From NCBI GenBank assembly GCA_029449245.1, contig JANATF010000013.1:558001-622000 (forward strand): 64,000 nt of DNA, in the 5' to 3' direction. The position numbers were made by a program, and so were the translations under genes. The DNA is from Mortierella alpina. Its lineage: Eukaryota > Mortierellomycota > Mortierellomycetes > Mortierellales > Mortierellaceae. Every line of letters starts with the position of its first letter. The stretch's first letter is position 1. The notes beneath the pieces are model-generated. The model ran no database searches, had not been told where the DNA came from, and was given only the letters and a program-made list of their open reading frames with translations. This document shows, in pieces, positions 1 to 11,619 of the stretch.

Positions 1-2400
1 GCATGAAAATAGTCCTTTCCATCCACATAGTACCGAGCCTTGGCATCCTCGCGCTGCGGCGCAAAGCTTCCAAAGCGGTGCTTGAGTACCCATGGGCTGG
101 ATTGTCTCATCTTTTGAAAGTGGTCCATCCACTCCAACATATCGCGGTTGTGGTCGCCCTTCAGTTCAATCTTGCGGTGCTTGTTTCCAATCTCGATATG
201 GTGCATGTTTAACCCCAAGGCGTGCTCCTTGTGTCGGACGAAAAAGTCCTGATCAAAAATGAACACGTCTGATGGTTCATCTGACCCAACAGTAGGGCTA
301 AATGCAATATAGGAATCCCGCAGAAGCGCCCAATTCTTTGCCCAGCGAGAGACGCTTCCGCATCCACAAATGGAATGCACATTGTCGGTGATCTTCATGT
401 CCACGTAACCTTCTTTGCCTTTCCAGCCCATGTCTTTTGTCAGCGACAGAGCGGAAATCTCCAAGAACTCATACAGGTCGTACGCTATCGTCCAGTTGAG
501 CTGCTGGAGCACTTGAAGCAGATAGCTTTGAAGAGCGCGGCGGCGGGCCAGGTTTGTCTCTCGGAGGTAGTTGACCTTTTCCTCAGATTTCATTCCCAGA
601 TTCGCTTTCGCCATCGAGAAGGCGTAAGTGTACTAAGTCAAAGAAGCCGTGTCAGTTACGTGACCAGAAAGTCATCATAGTATTAATAGTATATTCTACG
701 GGTCGTAGATACGGATGGATGCGTTCGAGCATGCGACAGGTTTACCGGGTTAGGGAATTTCGGCAAATTTTCAAAGCGCTTGGCCGTGAGAGTGAGATGC
801 AGCTTGTAAAAGTCATAGAAGGTTCTGCGGATCACCCACTTGACATCGCCGTATTGTAGCTCTACTCTAAAGATGATCTGTTTGCTCACACCCATATCGA
901 TCTCCGAGTCCGCCACCGCAATCTATCGCCGCAGGAGAGATTAGGAGAGGTCAATTCTGAAATCATATTATGTGGGCTGTTGCAGGTGGAACCTCCTTGA
1001 TGAATGTTGGAGTTACCTTCAGCAGCTGAAAGAGCACAGGGGGCTATGGTTTGTATTAGACAACAAGGGGTTAGCCTGTGGGTTTGAAGTCCAGCTGACA
1101 TGAAGCACCATTTTAGGTAACAGAGACACAATATGCAATTATCGCCACTCGGCACTCCGCCGCGCTTAGCCAAGAGCAGCTGTCAAAAATAAACACAAAC
1201 TCTGGTGGAACAACGATGTCGAGAGCAAGCAGTATGCCTACTCCATAACACACTCCAAACGACAAAGAAATAGCAGCTTACCGGTCGGCGGCCCTTGTCG
1301 TCTCTTCGGAGCCAGAGTGCTGGGACAGCGGATCCGGTAACCGCCAAGGACATGACGGGGATATCGACATTCTCAAGGTTCTTGGTTCGACTCGACTTTG
1401 TGAATGCGGTTGCAGCGCTGTTGAGGAAGAGTGCATTTCGAACGCCTTCCTTACTAAAGATCTTTGGAAACATGCTGAATGGGTTGTGGTGCGCCGCTTC
1501 TTGGCCCTCTCCGTCCTTGTCTTCGCCGTGGTGAATGAGGCGGTGACGCTGGTGCTGGCTCCTCACCTCGGGATCCTCGATGACGTTGTGGATAACCGAG
1601 GAGGGTCGTCTCGCGTCCTGCGAACGCACCTCGATCCTGTCAGAGCCTTGCACTTGATTTTGTTCATGTGGATGAGCACATATCAGCGTCGAGGTGATAT
1701 ATCCGATCAGAGTTTGTGGTGCATGCCATTGATGCAGTGCGCGAGTTATGGGGGGCAAGAAAGTCGTCTCAGTCGAGAATGAAATATTTCGGCATTGTCA
1801 ATCTGACACTCGACACATTAGAGCGCGCACAGTAGAATCATCGACCGTCGAGTGTGTCAACAATCAACCCGTATCCAAGACACATAGGCCCTCGCGCGCT
1901 TTGCAGTGCCACGTTAGTATAGCACTAGTGAGTGTCACCAGCTATTTACCTTGATCTCCCGTGCGTCTTGATGACGACTCTGTGCCATTCGAGAGAAGAG
2001 GACCACGACGATCTGCTGCTACTGCCGGATCCAGGTGTCCTTGCTGCTGGGCGAGTCGCACGCGATCGACTAGTCCTGCGAGTCTCAGTTTGGGCGCTGC
2101 AACTGGGTTGCCCGACACGGCGCTGGGCTGTGGGGTAGGAGCATTCTCTGGATCGACTAGGTCCTTAGTGTGTACTTGCGCTTGCTGTTGTTGGTGTGGC
2201 TGTGGCTCTGGCTCTGGCTGCGAGGGACGCTTGTCGTCAACGAGCTCAGCTGGTGAGTCGGAACCATGCGATAGCTTCTGCGGCTGTTGCTGTTGATCCG
2301 TCGCAGCGAGGTTCGCGAGGTCGATGGGCAAAGTCGATTCGTCGACGTGGGGGTTAAGCTCCATGGCGTAGGCGCGTTCGTCGTCGCGTGAGTGGAACAA
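1..2400 (-). CDS. Phospholipase D (PLD1/Spo14 type), N-terminal half, partial
   Basis: PLD of this family hydrolyses phosphatidylcholine to phosphatidic acid and choline at membranes. Four exons read on the minus strand: about 2400-1950 (Gln-rich, disordered N-terminus), about 1650-1282, 922-746 and 632 to the left edge. The third encodes the core of a PX phosphoinositide-binding domain (VKWVIRRTFYDFYKLH, then KRFENLPKFPNP). The fourth encodes a PH-like domain followed by SPWVLKHRFGSFAP and ARYYVDGKDYFH, the linker just before the first HKD catalytic half in PLD1/Spo14 proteins. The HKD motifs lie outside the window. The start could be the ATG at 2400 or an in-frame one near 2363. Family assignment is firm; the exon 2 acceptor is uncertain. 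It is divergent from the acyltransferase gene at 3357, whose product makes the same lipid. Confidence 0.85.
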
Positions 2401-3356
2401 GCTCTGCGACGGGTTGACAGAAAGCGGTTTTTGTGTTTGGTGACAAGGCCGTTATTCCCCTTTTGAGCAGAGAATGGGCCGGGAGGGTGGGGGTGGTGTG
2501 TGCGCGGTGCCAAGCCCAAGGGTCAAGACGGTTAGAGGTGCGAGAAAGAGTGAAGACAAGGGAGTAGCCAGACGGACTGGTCAGCAAGCTGATGGCCGGT
2601 CGAGTGATGAAGGGAATGGAGGAATGTCGGAATGAAGGATGGGAATCGGGAAGAGAGGATGGAGGCAGAGGAGCAGAAGAGCAGAAGAGGGCAAGGGAAA
2701 GAGAAAGGGCGGGAGGAAGACAGAAGAGAGAGGGGAGAGACGAGAGAGAAGAAGAGAGAGAAGAAGAGAGAAGAGGAGAGAAGAGGAGAGAGGCATCAAA
2801 GGCAAGGACGGGCCGCTTTCTGTTTTCCTGTGGTTGCAGCCATAGTGCATCCATGCATGCCACAAGGGCAGGCAAGGCAGAAAAGACGGACAACGTCGCG
2901 CTGCTCTGCGTACCGAGATGGCGTGTCCAATCCTGCTCTCATGCCTCTCTGCACAAGAATAGACTGCGTGCAGGACTGCAAGGGAACTCCAAAGAGCCAT
3001 GGGTCGACACAACCATCGATCGATGCTCGCAAGGCAGCCGCAGTTCCCGTGGGCTGAGCTGCTGGGTGGTCATCGTCGCACACAATGCCTCATCCTTACG
3101 TTGAAGCAGCACCTCCTGCCACAGGCAGGCAATCGGCCTGGCCGGCTGCTGGCATGTCCGTGTGTCGTACACTCACACATGTGCTCCGTGGGCTGGAAGA
3201 CGGCACGCCGTGCCCCGAGGCGGACAGGCAACTCCACGGGAGCGAATCACCCCTTAAACAGGATCTTTTCCTCGCTTGTCTCTCTCGCACACATGGAGCC
3301 ACCTTGCTCCACACTCTGTGTTCTGACATTCTTTCCAACACACCCCGCTGCCCGGT
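2401..3356. other. Intergenic region with purine-rich tract
   Basis: This divergent promoter space separates phospholipase D from the acyltransferase. From about 2630 to 2800 the plus strand is almost purely A and G (pyrimidine-rich seen from the PLD side), so on that strand it is a pyrimidine-rich leader or promoter tract. Long open frames cross it, but they are low-complexity Arg/Glu/Gly or Ser/Leu strings and I do not accept them as genes. Confidence 0.5.
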
Positions 3357-5233
3357 ATGCTCGAGTCCGTCACCCGGCCCACAAAGGCCCTGCTCTATGG
3401 ATCAGCCCTCTTCAGGTAACCTTGCCCAGCACACTCCCTTCGCAAGCACCCTTCGCACTCCTTCCCCGTCCTCATTCGACTTGTCTGCCAGGTCCGATCC
3501 ATTCACTCCGAATCTGCTTGTCTCCCTCGGAATCTGAAGGGGCAGGAGGAGGTGATCGGCCAGGATCGCAGGACCCTCGCATTCACCCTTCCTACCCCTC
3601 ATTAACGTCCAGGAGTTCGCTCGTTACTAAAACAAGTGCTTCAATCGGAAATCTAGTTTCTGCTCATTGCTCAATGTGGTCCAGGTGTTCTCACTACTCT
3701 TGCAGCCGTTCTCGAAGAGGCTCTTCTTTGAAGTGAACGCCCGCGTGGCCGGCTCCATGTGGAAAGTGATGCAGGTAAAAAGACCCAGCTTACTGTGTTT
3801 ACTGCTCGCAGTGTAAGAACAAACGAGACCCTCCCCACTCTCCCGACCCATCACACGTTTAACAAACATCTTTTTCGTCTGTCTGATATAGCTAATCATG
3901 GAGGTAAATACCATAGGAGCAGCGAAAAAGTGGACGTGCAGTGTGTGATCAGGATCGATAGGCTGGAGTTGGGAGATCTCACCAACATTGCACTGCAGAA
4001 ACTGTCATGGAGATGATATCGGCCATCTCGGACGGGAAAGCCCTTGTTGGGGGTTGCGTGACCATACATCAGAGAAGGATTTGTGCAAAGGGACACTTTA
4101 ACTGCACCGCGCAAAAAAATAATTGTCCTCCTAATCTGAACTTGCCGTCAATAACGGGAATTGGGAATCCTCCTTCACTAGAAAAGGCACAAGGCCGCCA
4201 TCACCTTCTCAGGAGACAAGATTCCTCACCACGAGAGTGCTATTGTCTTTGGTAACCACCGATCCTTTGTCGACTTTTACATGTTCCACACCGTTGCTGC
4301 TCGGAGAGGCATGCTTAACTACATGAAGGTACAAAAATCTTAGTATTACACTCTAGGCATTGCGGCACTGTAGCGTCGATCTGATGTTAACCTTGCCTTC
4401 TCTCTCACCTTTATTCGCTGAACCATCACGTACCCAGTACTTTGCCAAGGATTCTTTGAAATACGTAAGTGCCACCATACCATGGCTTTCACTCCGCCAG
4501 TATGGACCTCCGTCAATTGAAACATTCACGATGTCGCGATCTCGTAGATCACTAACTTTGCTTTATTTGGTTTTTTTCTCTAGATTCCATTCTATGGATG
4601 GGGCATGTGGATCATGGGAATGCTGTTCATCAACCGCAACTGGCAGCAAGATCAGCTCAAGATCAACAAGATGTTTGCACGGATATTGGACATCCAAGCG
4701 CCTGTCTGGGTCGCTAGTTTCTTGGAAGGTTCTCGTTTGACGCCTAGCAAGCTGGCTGCCTCTCAAAAGTTCATGCTGGGACGCGGCCTACCTCTGCTGT
4801 CAAACGTCATGATGCCCAGGACAAAGGGATTCATTGCCTGCGTCAACAAGTTCCGAGGAACTCATGTGAAATGTGTTTACGGTAAGGTTTTTTCCGTGCT
4901 TCAAGGAGCCGCTGTGTGCAAAACAGAAGATGAAGATCTCTAAACCAGTTCAATACACCACGGCTCTTAGATTTCACGTTTGCCTATTACCACAAGACCA
5001 AGGGCTTTGGAGTGCCCCCAGATCTGGTGCGTGTCCATACTGGTCAGCTCAGCCCCGAATACAAGTTTCACGTTCATGTGAGGCGCTATCAACTCGACGA
5101 TCTGCCCGAAGATGAAGAGAAGCTGAGCGAGTGGGTGGTTCAGAAGTATGTAGAGAAGGATGCCTTTTTGGAGCAGATGAAGGAGAACTGGACCGACGGC
5201 ATTGAAGGAGGTGTTTGGTCAGAGAAGTGGTGA
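3357..5233 (+). CDS. 1-acyl-sn-glycerol-3-phosphate acyltransferase (LPAAT/LCLAT-like)
   Basis: PlsC-superfamily enzyme that transfers an acyl chain to lysophosphatidate (or another lysophospholipid) in the ER membrane. Seven exons keep phase: 3357-3415, 3657-3774, 3892-3903, 4182-4328, 4438-4464, 4584-4881 and 4971-5233, giving 307 residues. The N-terminus (MLESVTRPTKALLYG) leads into a hydrophobic anchor. The catalytic HX4D motif is NHRSFVD (His about residue 89) and the FxEGxR motif is FLEGSR. C-terminal motifs such as FAYYHKTKGFG match the eukaryotic LPAAT/LCLAT1 (yeast Cst26-like) subfamily. Exon 3 is a 12-nt microexon coding LIME; without it the hydrophobic stretch is not joined in frame as family members show. 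The head-to-head position with phospholipase D is notable since both act on phosphatidic acid. Confidence 0.9.
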
Positions 5234-5345
5234 GCTAAAAAAAAACGCCCCACAAGAGATTGCAGCATTTTTTAGAGGAATGAAGAAGGATTGTCATATT
5301 TATAAAAAGAGTAGGGTTACATTAACCCAATCCGTTGCTAGACTA

Positions 5346-5410
5346 CCGCTGTATTATTGCCCCGCCCCGCTGTATTATTGCCCCGCCCCGCTGTATTATT
5401 GCCCCGCCTC
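5346..5410. repeat. Three-copy 21-bp tandem repeat
   Basis: The unit CGCTGTATTATTGCCCCGCCC is repeated three times, the last copy diverging at its end. It lies about 115 bp after the acyltransferase stop codon, in its 3' UTR or the following spacer. It is a simple minisatellite with no coding sense. Confidence 0.8.
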
Positions 5411-5514
5411 CGTCTACTGCCTGAGCAGCGATGGCAAGTGATAAAGTCCCAAATGGCTAAGATGACTCGCGTGATCTAGAGGTCATGAATGGAGAGTTGT
5501 CATAAGTAATGTTG

Positions 5515-5772
5515 TCAAAGCAAGACTGGGAAGGAGCGGGTATGGTGGATGATTCCGATAGGTATCTGGACAAAAGCCAAGAACATAGCAAAAACTTACT
5601 CCGTTGATAATTGTAGTAATGACATTGGCGATGGCATGGACGATGGAGCTGAAGAACCCGCCTATGGCGCTGATGATGTTTCCCCTAGAGTAGTGACCAA
5701 AGACAAGGTGTGAGCAAAAATGGTGATGGCATGGCAGAACAACTGAAGGACGACTGTCTGCTGTGCTTACAT
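5515..5772 (-). CDS. Tiny hydrophobic MGNIIS-type protein, start codon split by an intron
   Basis: The minus strand 5684-5600 encodes GNIISAIGGFFSSIVHAI followed by ANVITTIING, flanked by a good acceptor (CTAG) and donor (GTAAGT). The ATG is only completed if AT at 5772-5771 is spliced to the first G of this exon. A donor (GTAAGC) follows that AT exactly, and the phase works. A last exon from 5565 ends at TGA 5517-5515, giving about 46 residues; the last junction is less certain. A TATA-like TATAAAA lies at 5847-5841, about 70 bp upstream. Small proteins beginning MGN.ISAI and rich in Ile/Val are common in fungi. MG-N-I-I-S fits the N-myristoylation consensus, suggesting a membrane-bound peptide (inference). 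Function unknown. Confidence 0.55.
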
Positions 5773-6497
5773 TGCGTGGCGTGTATTAGGTGCGGTGGTG
5801 GATGGTTGAATGTGAATACGGTGAAACGAAGAGAGCGAGGTTTTATACGATTCTTCGATCGACCCGTTTGCTTCAGTTGAAACACCGCGGCGGATCGCAT
5901 CTGCGCTCACTCTTACGTCAAGAGATCTATTTAGTTGGTGCGATTGGGTTCGTGTCACGCCAGTCGGTAGCCGGATCTTCGCCCAGTGCTACTCAAAAAA
6001 CAGATCGCATAAGGGTCACCAGAACCCTTTATTCTGACGAACCGGTCTTCGAATCATCCTCCAACAGTTGCTTCACAAGGCCTGGCTGCAGATGCTTGCT
6101 CTTTGGCTCATAGAATTCACTTGCTCATTGGCTCACTCGGAAGAAAAAAAGACCATTCACTTTTCTCCACCACAGCTGGCCACGCGTCCATTTAAGTGAG
6201 AGGTCGCATGGGTGCACGGGCGCGAAAAAAGGTGACTGAACACCATCTGCAGAATGAATCTGAGACCGCGGTCTTGGTTTTTTTTTTCTGAGTTGCCTGT
6301 CTCTCTTGACTTTTGTCACTCGATCGTGTGATAACGAAAACCAGTGTGACAAGGAAAGGGAAAATGAAAATGAAAAGAGGCAGGTCTCTTGTTCCCTTTA
6401 TCAGTACCTACTTCGTCATCCTGATACTTGAGCGCGCACTTTCTTTTGGCACCTTTCACAATACTATTTTCATTTTGAAATAGACGTCAACTTGACA
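5773..6497. other. Intergenic promoter region
   Basis: No credible gene. It holds the upstream region of the MGN peptide (minus) and the promoter of asparagine synthetase (plus). GAAAATGAAAATGAAAAG-type A-rich sequence lies near 6355-6380. Confidence 0.4.
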
Positions 6498-8765
6498 ATG
6501 TGTGGTATCTTTGGTGTATATAACCTTCCTGGCGATGCCAACGCCTTCCGCCAACGTGCCCTTTACCTTTCCAAGAAGTAAGCCCTCGAAACACAATATG
6601 TTCTAAAGGTCGCTTCCGCACAGATCACTCTCGTATAGAGGCGCTAGAAACAGGGATGAACAGACTTATCACACTACTTGTAGAATGCAGATCATGTCGA
6701 TTGAAGTAACAGGATGGCAATGCAGAAGCTTGAAAAGGAGCACTCGACAAAACCAAAGGATGTGCATTAGAAGAGAGGATCATTGGGAGCGCACTTTTTC
6801 AGAGCTCGTAGAAGGGATCTCTTATCACGGCTGCTTTCCTGTTCGACTAGGCTCAGACACCGTGGTCCCGACTGGAGCGGTTGCACCGTAGCTGGCAACC
6901 ATATTCTTTGCCACGAACGTCTTGCCATTGTTGGTGTTGGTGAGTCTAGCTTTTCAACTTCCTTTGTACCCTTAATGTTGTAATCGATCGGTCCGTCGCC
7001 CGTGAACTGTTCGCAGGGGATGCTAACTTGACTATAACTTGTAGACTCTGGTGCGCAGCCTTTGACCAATGATGACGAGTCCCTGATCCTCTCCGTCAAC
7101 GGCGAGATCTATAACCACAAGGCTCTTCGCAAGATGTGCCCTGCTGGCACCCACTTCAAGACTCAGTCTGATTGCGAGGTCATTCTTCACCTTGTAAGCC
7201 TTCACTTTGCTCTGTCGTATTTCATTGCACAGATAAAAAAACCAGAAAAAAGTTGCATATGTCAAGTTGCTGACCTCTTATTGTTTTCAAAAAGTACAAG
7301 CACATGGGACCCGATATCGTCAAGCACCTTGACGGTATCTTCTCTTGGATTCTGCTCGACACAAAGAAGAACCGTATTCTGGCTGCTCGTGATCCTATCG
7401 GCATCACCACCCTCTATCAGGGATGGAACAGCAAACAACCCGGCACCATTTACTTTGCATCGGAGCTCAAGGCATTGAACGAGGAGTGTGACCGCATCAT
7501 TGCGTTCCCTCCTGGCCACATTTTTGATTCCGAGACTGGAAAGACCACTCGGTACTTTGAGCCGACATGGTGGGATGGCGAAAAGATCCCGTCTCAGCCT
7601 GTTGACTATGACCTCATCCGTGAATCCCTTGAGAAGGCAGTTCGCAAGAGATTGATGTCTGAGGTGCCCTATGGTGTTTTGCTCAGTGGCGGTTTGGACT
7701 CTAGTTTGATTGCTTCAATTGCTGCAAGAGAGACCGGGAAGATAGTCGACGGGAAGCTCCCTCAGAACCGCGACGGAGACGAGGTTGATGAGAGTAAGTC
7801 GATTGTCTACAAATTGTACTCGCACTCCCCTCTCCATTGAAAGCTAGAAACCATACTAGACACTGATCCTAATTATTATTTTAGGCGCCGTTGCTTTATG
7901 GCCAAGGCTTCACTCCTTTTCGATTGGTTTGGAGGGCTCCCCCGATCTGGCTGCAGCTCGCGTCGCCGCCGACTATTTGAAAACGGTCCACCACGAGTAC
8001 ACGTTCACGGTCCAGGAGGGTCTAGATGCCATTGCAGATGTTGTCTATCACCTCGAGACCTACGATGTCACCACTATCCGTGCATCGACACCCATGTATC
8101 TTCTCAGCAGAAAGATCAAGGCCATGGGCGTGAAGATGGTTCTTTCTGGAGAGGGTGCCGACGAGATCTTTGGAGGCTACCTCTACTTTCACGCTGCGCC
8201 CAGCGCCGCGGATCTACACACCGAGACTGTGAATAGGGTCAAGAATTTGCATTACGCCGACTGCCTACGCGCAAACAAGTCCACGATGGCTTGGGGTGTG
8301 GAGGCCCGTGTACCCTTCTTGGACAAGTCCTTTTTGGAGGTTGCGATGAATATTGACCCCAAGGAAAAGATGTCATCCAAGGGCAAGATGGAGAAGCACA
8401 TTCTACGCAAGGCGTTTGACACCTCGGAGGATCCGAGTGCTCAACCCTACCTACCCGATTCGATTCTCTGGCGTCAGAAGGAGCAGTTCTCAGACGGGGT
8501 CGGTTACGGCTGGATCGATTCGCTCAAGGACACTTCTGCACACAAGGTTTCGGATGAGACGTTCGCCAAGGCGGCAGAGCGCTGGCCGAAAGACACGCCC
8601 CAGACCAAAGAAGCGTATTGGTACCGGGAGGTTTTTGAGCAGTGGTTTCCGCAGGAAGCGTGCACCGAGTCGGTTGTGAGGTGGATCCCAAGAGGCGACT
8701 GGGGTTGCCCTGCTGATCCATCAGGCCGTGCGCAGAAGGTGCACGATGCTGCGTATGACAAGTGA
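6498..8765 (+). CDS. ASN1: Asparagine synthetase (glutamine-hydrolysing)
   Basis: Cytosolic enzyme making asparagine from aspartate, glutamine and ATP. Five exons in phase: 6498-6577, 6851-6939, 7045-7193, 7295-7793 and 7885-8765, giving 565 residues, normal for eukaryotic enzymes. The product starts MCGIFGVYN, so Cys2 is the class II glutaminase nucleophile after Met removal. The N-terminal Ntn domain also shows [10 protein letters not shown] and [14 protein letters not shown]. The C-terminal synthetase domain carries the ATP pyrophosphatase loop SGGLDSS at about residues 236-242, and later [13 protein letters not shown] and [12 protein letters not shown]. All key motifs are present, so it should be active. 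The tail ending [13 protein letters not shown] is typical of fungal members. Confidence 0.97.
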
Positions 8766-8801
8766 GTTTAGCAATTGCCTATTCATGAAACGAAAAATCT
8801 A

Positions 8802-9223
8802 TCTGGCGACCGATTAAAAAATACGTTACTTGGCGACCGTATTATATCCCATATGAGCTTTAGTCAATCTGGCGACCGAACCTTGCCGCCACCACAGTTT
8901 TGGTGGAAGACCACGGGGACGCAAGTGTCTGACACAAGAAGGACAAACTTTTTTCAATCAGTTCAACCTTGTGGTCAACCCATTCGTCATTCAGCGCGCC
9001 AGACGATCGCGTCCTCCCGTATAATTGATAGAACTGTAAGCCCTTTATAATCAAAAAGCGGCCTCGTCTCTGGCATTGATATCTAGGGTCGTTCGTTTTT
9101 ACAGTCCTTCATCCTTCGCAGTCCGCCGGTCGCTCTCCCAACTTCAACAGCCCAAAGCCCTGGCTCATCGGTCGCCAGATTTAATACGGTCGCCAAGTGA
9201 CGTATTTTTGATCGGTCGCCAAT
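8802..9223. mobile_element. MITE-like non-autonomous DNA element with repeated termini
   Basis: The left end carries three copies of YTGGCGACCG (8802, 8830, 8868) and the right end three inverted copies, CGGTCGCCAR (9169, 9187, 9213). The outer two copies are embedded in a longer inverted match: the left reads GGCGACCGATTAAAAAATAC, then G(T)TACTTGGCGACCGTATT; the right end reads the same on the other strand with few changes. So terminal inverted repeats of about 45 bp, with a subterminal copy, enclose about 330 bp without a gene. I cannot find an unambiguous target-site duplication, so the superfamily is unknown. It sits just after the asparagine synthetase stop and beside a decayed peptidase gene. 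Confidence 0.6.
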
Positions 9224-9263
9224 TTCCCTACTATATAGGAAATAATTGCAAATCAAACCTATT

Positions 9264-9972
9264 TTACTTACTATAGCTTGGACATCTAGGTTGCTTTCCC
9301 TCTGTGATCTTAACATCCTTCGGATCGAATTCTGGTAATTGTTCAAGAAATGTTGGGCCCTCTGGGTCGTCTGGAATAGGCAGCGATAAGCCTTGCCCAT
9401 CCGTCAACCACGCTTCCCGAACCCACTCGGGGCATATAGTAGTATCCATGGTCGCCCATCACTGGTCCCCAGGAGTTCTTAAACTTGACAAGCCTGGTGT
9501 TGTCATCTTAACCAACCACAACTACACAATGCGCTGTGGTTACAGGTGGGACGGGTGGCGGTGGCATATGCATGATCCCATTGTTTTTTGTGTCGTCACC
9601 AAAGATGTATAGTTTTCTGTATGTGTCGTCTCCCAAAATGTCGAACACGACAACTATGGGGCGGCCGATTGACAAAAAGTCTTTGAGGTCGTTCACAAGA
9701 GCGCCCACGGTGTACCATTTCGAAGCCTTCATCTGTGTTGCCTCAGCCGCCTGCAGACCGGGAATGGTTAGCGGATCAGGGTTGTAGGGGCATGTTATTT
9801 CCCAGGCACTTCCTATTATCTGCGAGGCAGAGGCGCCCGAGGTTGCAATATTACCAGCAAGGGCTTTCAAAAGTTGCTGTCGCATTGTGTTGAATGGCTC
9901 GCAATCTCTCCAAAAAAAATTATGTGACTGCCGTATGACATTAATGCTACGGGACATAGTGACGACGTTCAT
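9264..9972 (-). pseudogene. Broken C1-family (papain-like) cysteine peptidase gene
   Basis: The minus strand from 9972 reads a papain-fold C-terminal half: VNDLKDFLSIGRPIVVVF, then the active-site histidine region TTAHCVVVVG, and after a stop DDNTRLVKFKNSWGPVMG, containing the conserved KNSWG with its catalytic Asn. The stop TAA (9510-9508) stands exactly where family members have Tyr in VGYD, so it is a nonsense change. A further 1-base shift is needed soon after GYYYMP to join the frame PEWVREAWLTDG, which runs to a stop at 9264. The catalytic Cys region (GxCGSCW) is absent and only about 100 bp remain before the lipase gene, so the 5' part is lost. Family call is from motifs only. Confidence 0.55.
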
Positions 9973-10076
9973 GGCTCGAGGAACGTCAGGCGCTTTAAAT
10001 AAGTTCTTTTAAGGGCCAGAAGCATCCGAAGCTACATGCAAGGCTTGAGATGATGGTGACAAAAGGCCAGCGCAAT

Positions 10077-11513
10077 TTACTGAAGAATTTCGGCGCAGGT
10101 GATCGTTTGTTGGGCGGAAGGCGTGAAGAAGGCATGCACGCCGTTGAATACGACGGCTGGAAATGAAAAGAAACCAGAGTCAGTGCGTTTTCTTGCAGAT
10201 ATAACCTGGCACAAGAAGTCTCGGGGGTAAAAAGAGCACGACAAGGCTGCACATACGACTAAATGCCTGGAGCAGGTGTGGTGAGACATCCAGCGAGCAC
10301 CAGTCTTGCAGGACTTGGTTGCGGACATTGGGGTTATCGTCCATGAGGAAGCCGCTTCGGTAAGGTTTCACAATCTCATCGAACCTGGATGGGACAAAAG
10401 AGGGTTGGAAACGGAGTCATGGTCAGTGCTGAAACATCGACCCAGAAAGAGGGAATTCACGGGTCGGTCTCGTTTACTCACTTGGAGACAATCATCAGGT
10501 ACTGGACGCTAGGGACAGTGTCCCCTCCCCTATTCAAGTTATCGAGGAAGTCGCTATGCGGCTTGAACTGAGAGCACGACCGGCAGTTCCTCTCAAAAAA
10601 CTACAAGGAAAGGAAATTAGATGCGACACAAAAAACGGCATAGATTCATGAGTAACAGAGGGACGTTGAGGATGGCGGCTTTGAGAGCGTCAACATTCAT
10701 TACTACTCACGTTCTTCGCGGGGCCGGAGAGACCCAGCGAGTCCGGAAGCACCTGCAGGGTACTTCCGTTCACAACCGATCCGATGGCTGCAAACTTGTC
10801 TGTGGTTTGAACAGACAGGAAAAAACACGTCGTCAATGATCTGCTGCGGCGGGATCCTATCCGTAGAGGTCTGTTTTTCGCTTTAATTCTCCTGCTCACT
10901 TACGAACTTTGGGTCCACCGTTCAGGAAACGAAGGTAATAGCGTGGCATGAGGCTTCCCTATAGCATCAGACAAGAAAGCACCGGCAAGTTGGCGTTAAA
11001 ATTGTGTGATCTCGAGCATAAGCGGAGGTCTTGACGCGATTTCACATGTGTAGCCTTTTTTTTCCTGTGCAAAAGGATACATACCTCCGAATGACCAAAC
11101 ATGTCGACCTGCTTCGTGTTGGTCGCGGCCAAGACCTTGTCGACATAGTCTGAGAGTTGCTGGGCGCTGTTCTCCATCTTATCGAGGCCACCCATGAGAG
11201 AGATGTCATTCAGTTGACCATAGGTCAACGAGAACACGCAGTAACCCTTTGCGACGAATCGAGGGGCCATGTAGAGCCAATTATTGATGCCATTTCCAAT
11301 AAAGCCGTGGACAAGGACCAGAGCTCTGGGATGATCGCTGGACGGCTTGCAGTTCCAGTCGTTCCAACCGGAAGACCTTTGCCTGGCCAAAGGCGCGTGG
11401 GCATGGATCGCGGAGCCCTCGAGTTCTCGGGGAAGTTGAGAGGCTGCGATCAGGGGCGAGGCCAGCGCGGCGACCGTGATCACGGCGGCGATAAGAGTCT
11501 TGGAGAAGTGCAT
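10077..11513 (-). CDS. Secreted triacylglycerol lipase/esterase (alpha/beta hydrolase)
   Basis: Predicted extracellular lipase of the class 2 (EstA-like) alpha/beta-hydrolase type. Six exons in phase: 11513-11085, 10958-10904, 10799-10711, 10600-10482, 10384-10257 and the last, with its acceptor near 10161 and stop at 10077. The start MHFSKTLIAAVITVAALA is a clear signal peptide. The oxyanion region reads RALVLVHGFIGNG. The nucleophile elbow GHSEG, with Ser at about residue 142, straddles the first intron and is followed by MPRYYLRFLNGG, diagnostic of this family. Earlier ATGs upstream in the same frame would precede the signal peptide and are rejected. The product should be about 300 residues and looks intact, although its neighbours on both sides are broken genes. 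Confidence 0.9.
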
Positions 11514-11619
11514 AATACTTGTGAGAGCGGCTGAAAGGGAGATGTCGGTGCGTTGGAACTGGGGAGCATGGGAACATGCGCAACAAACACTGTATTTATA
11601 TGCGAGACGACGCCGCAAG

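Noticed and set aside
2592-3104. Long overlapping plus-strand frames rich in Arg/Glu
   Set aside because: They arise from a purine-rich tract in which stop codons are rare; there are no motifs or splice structure.
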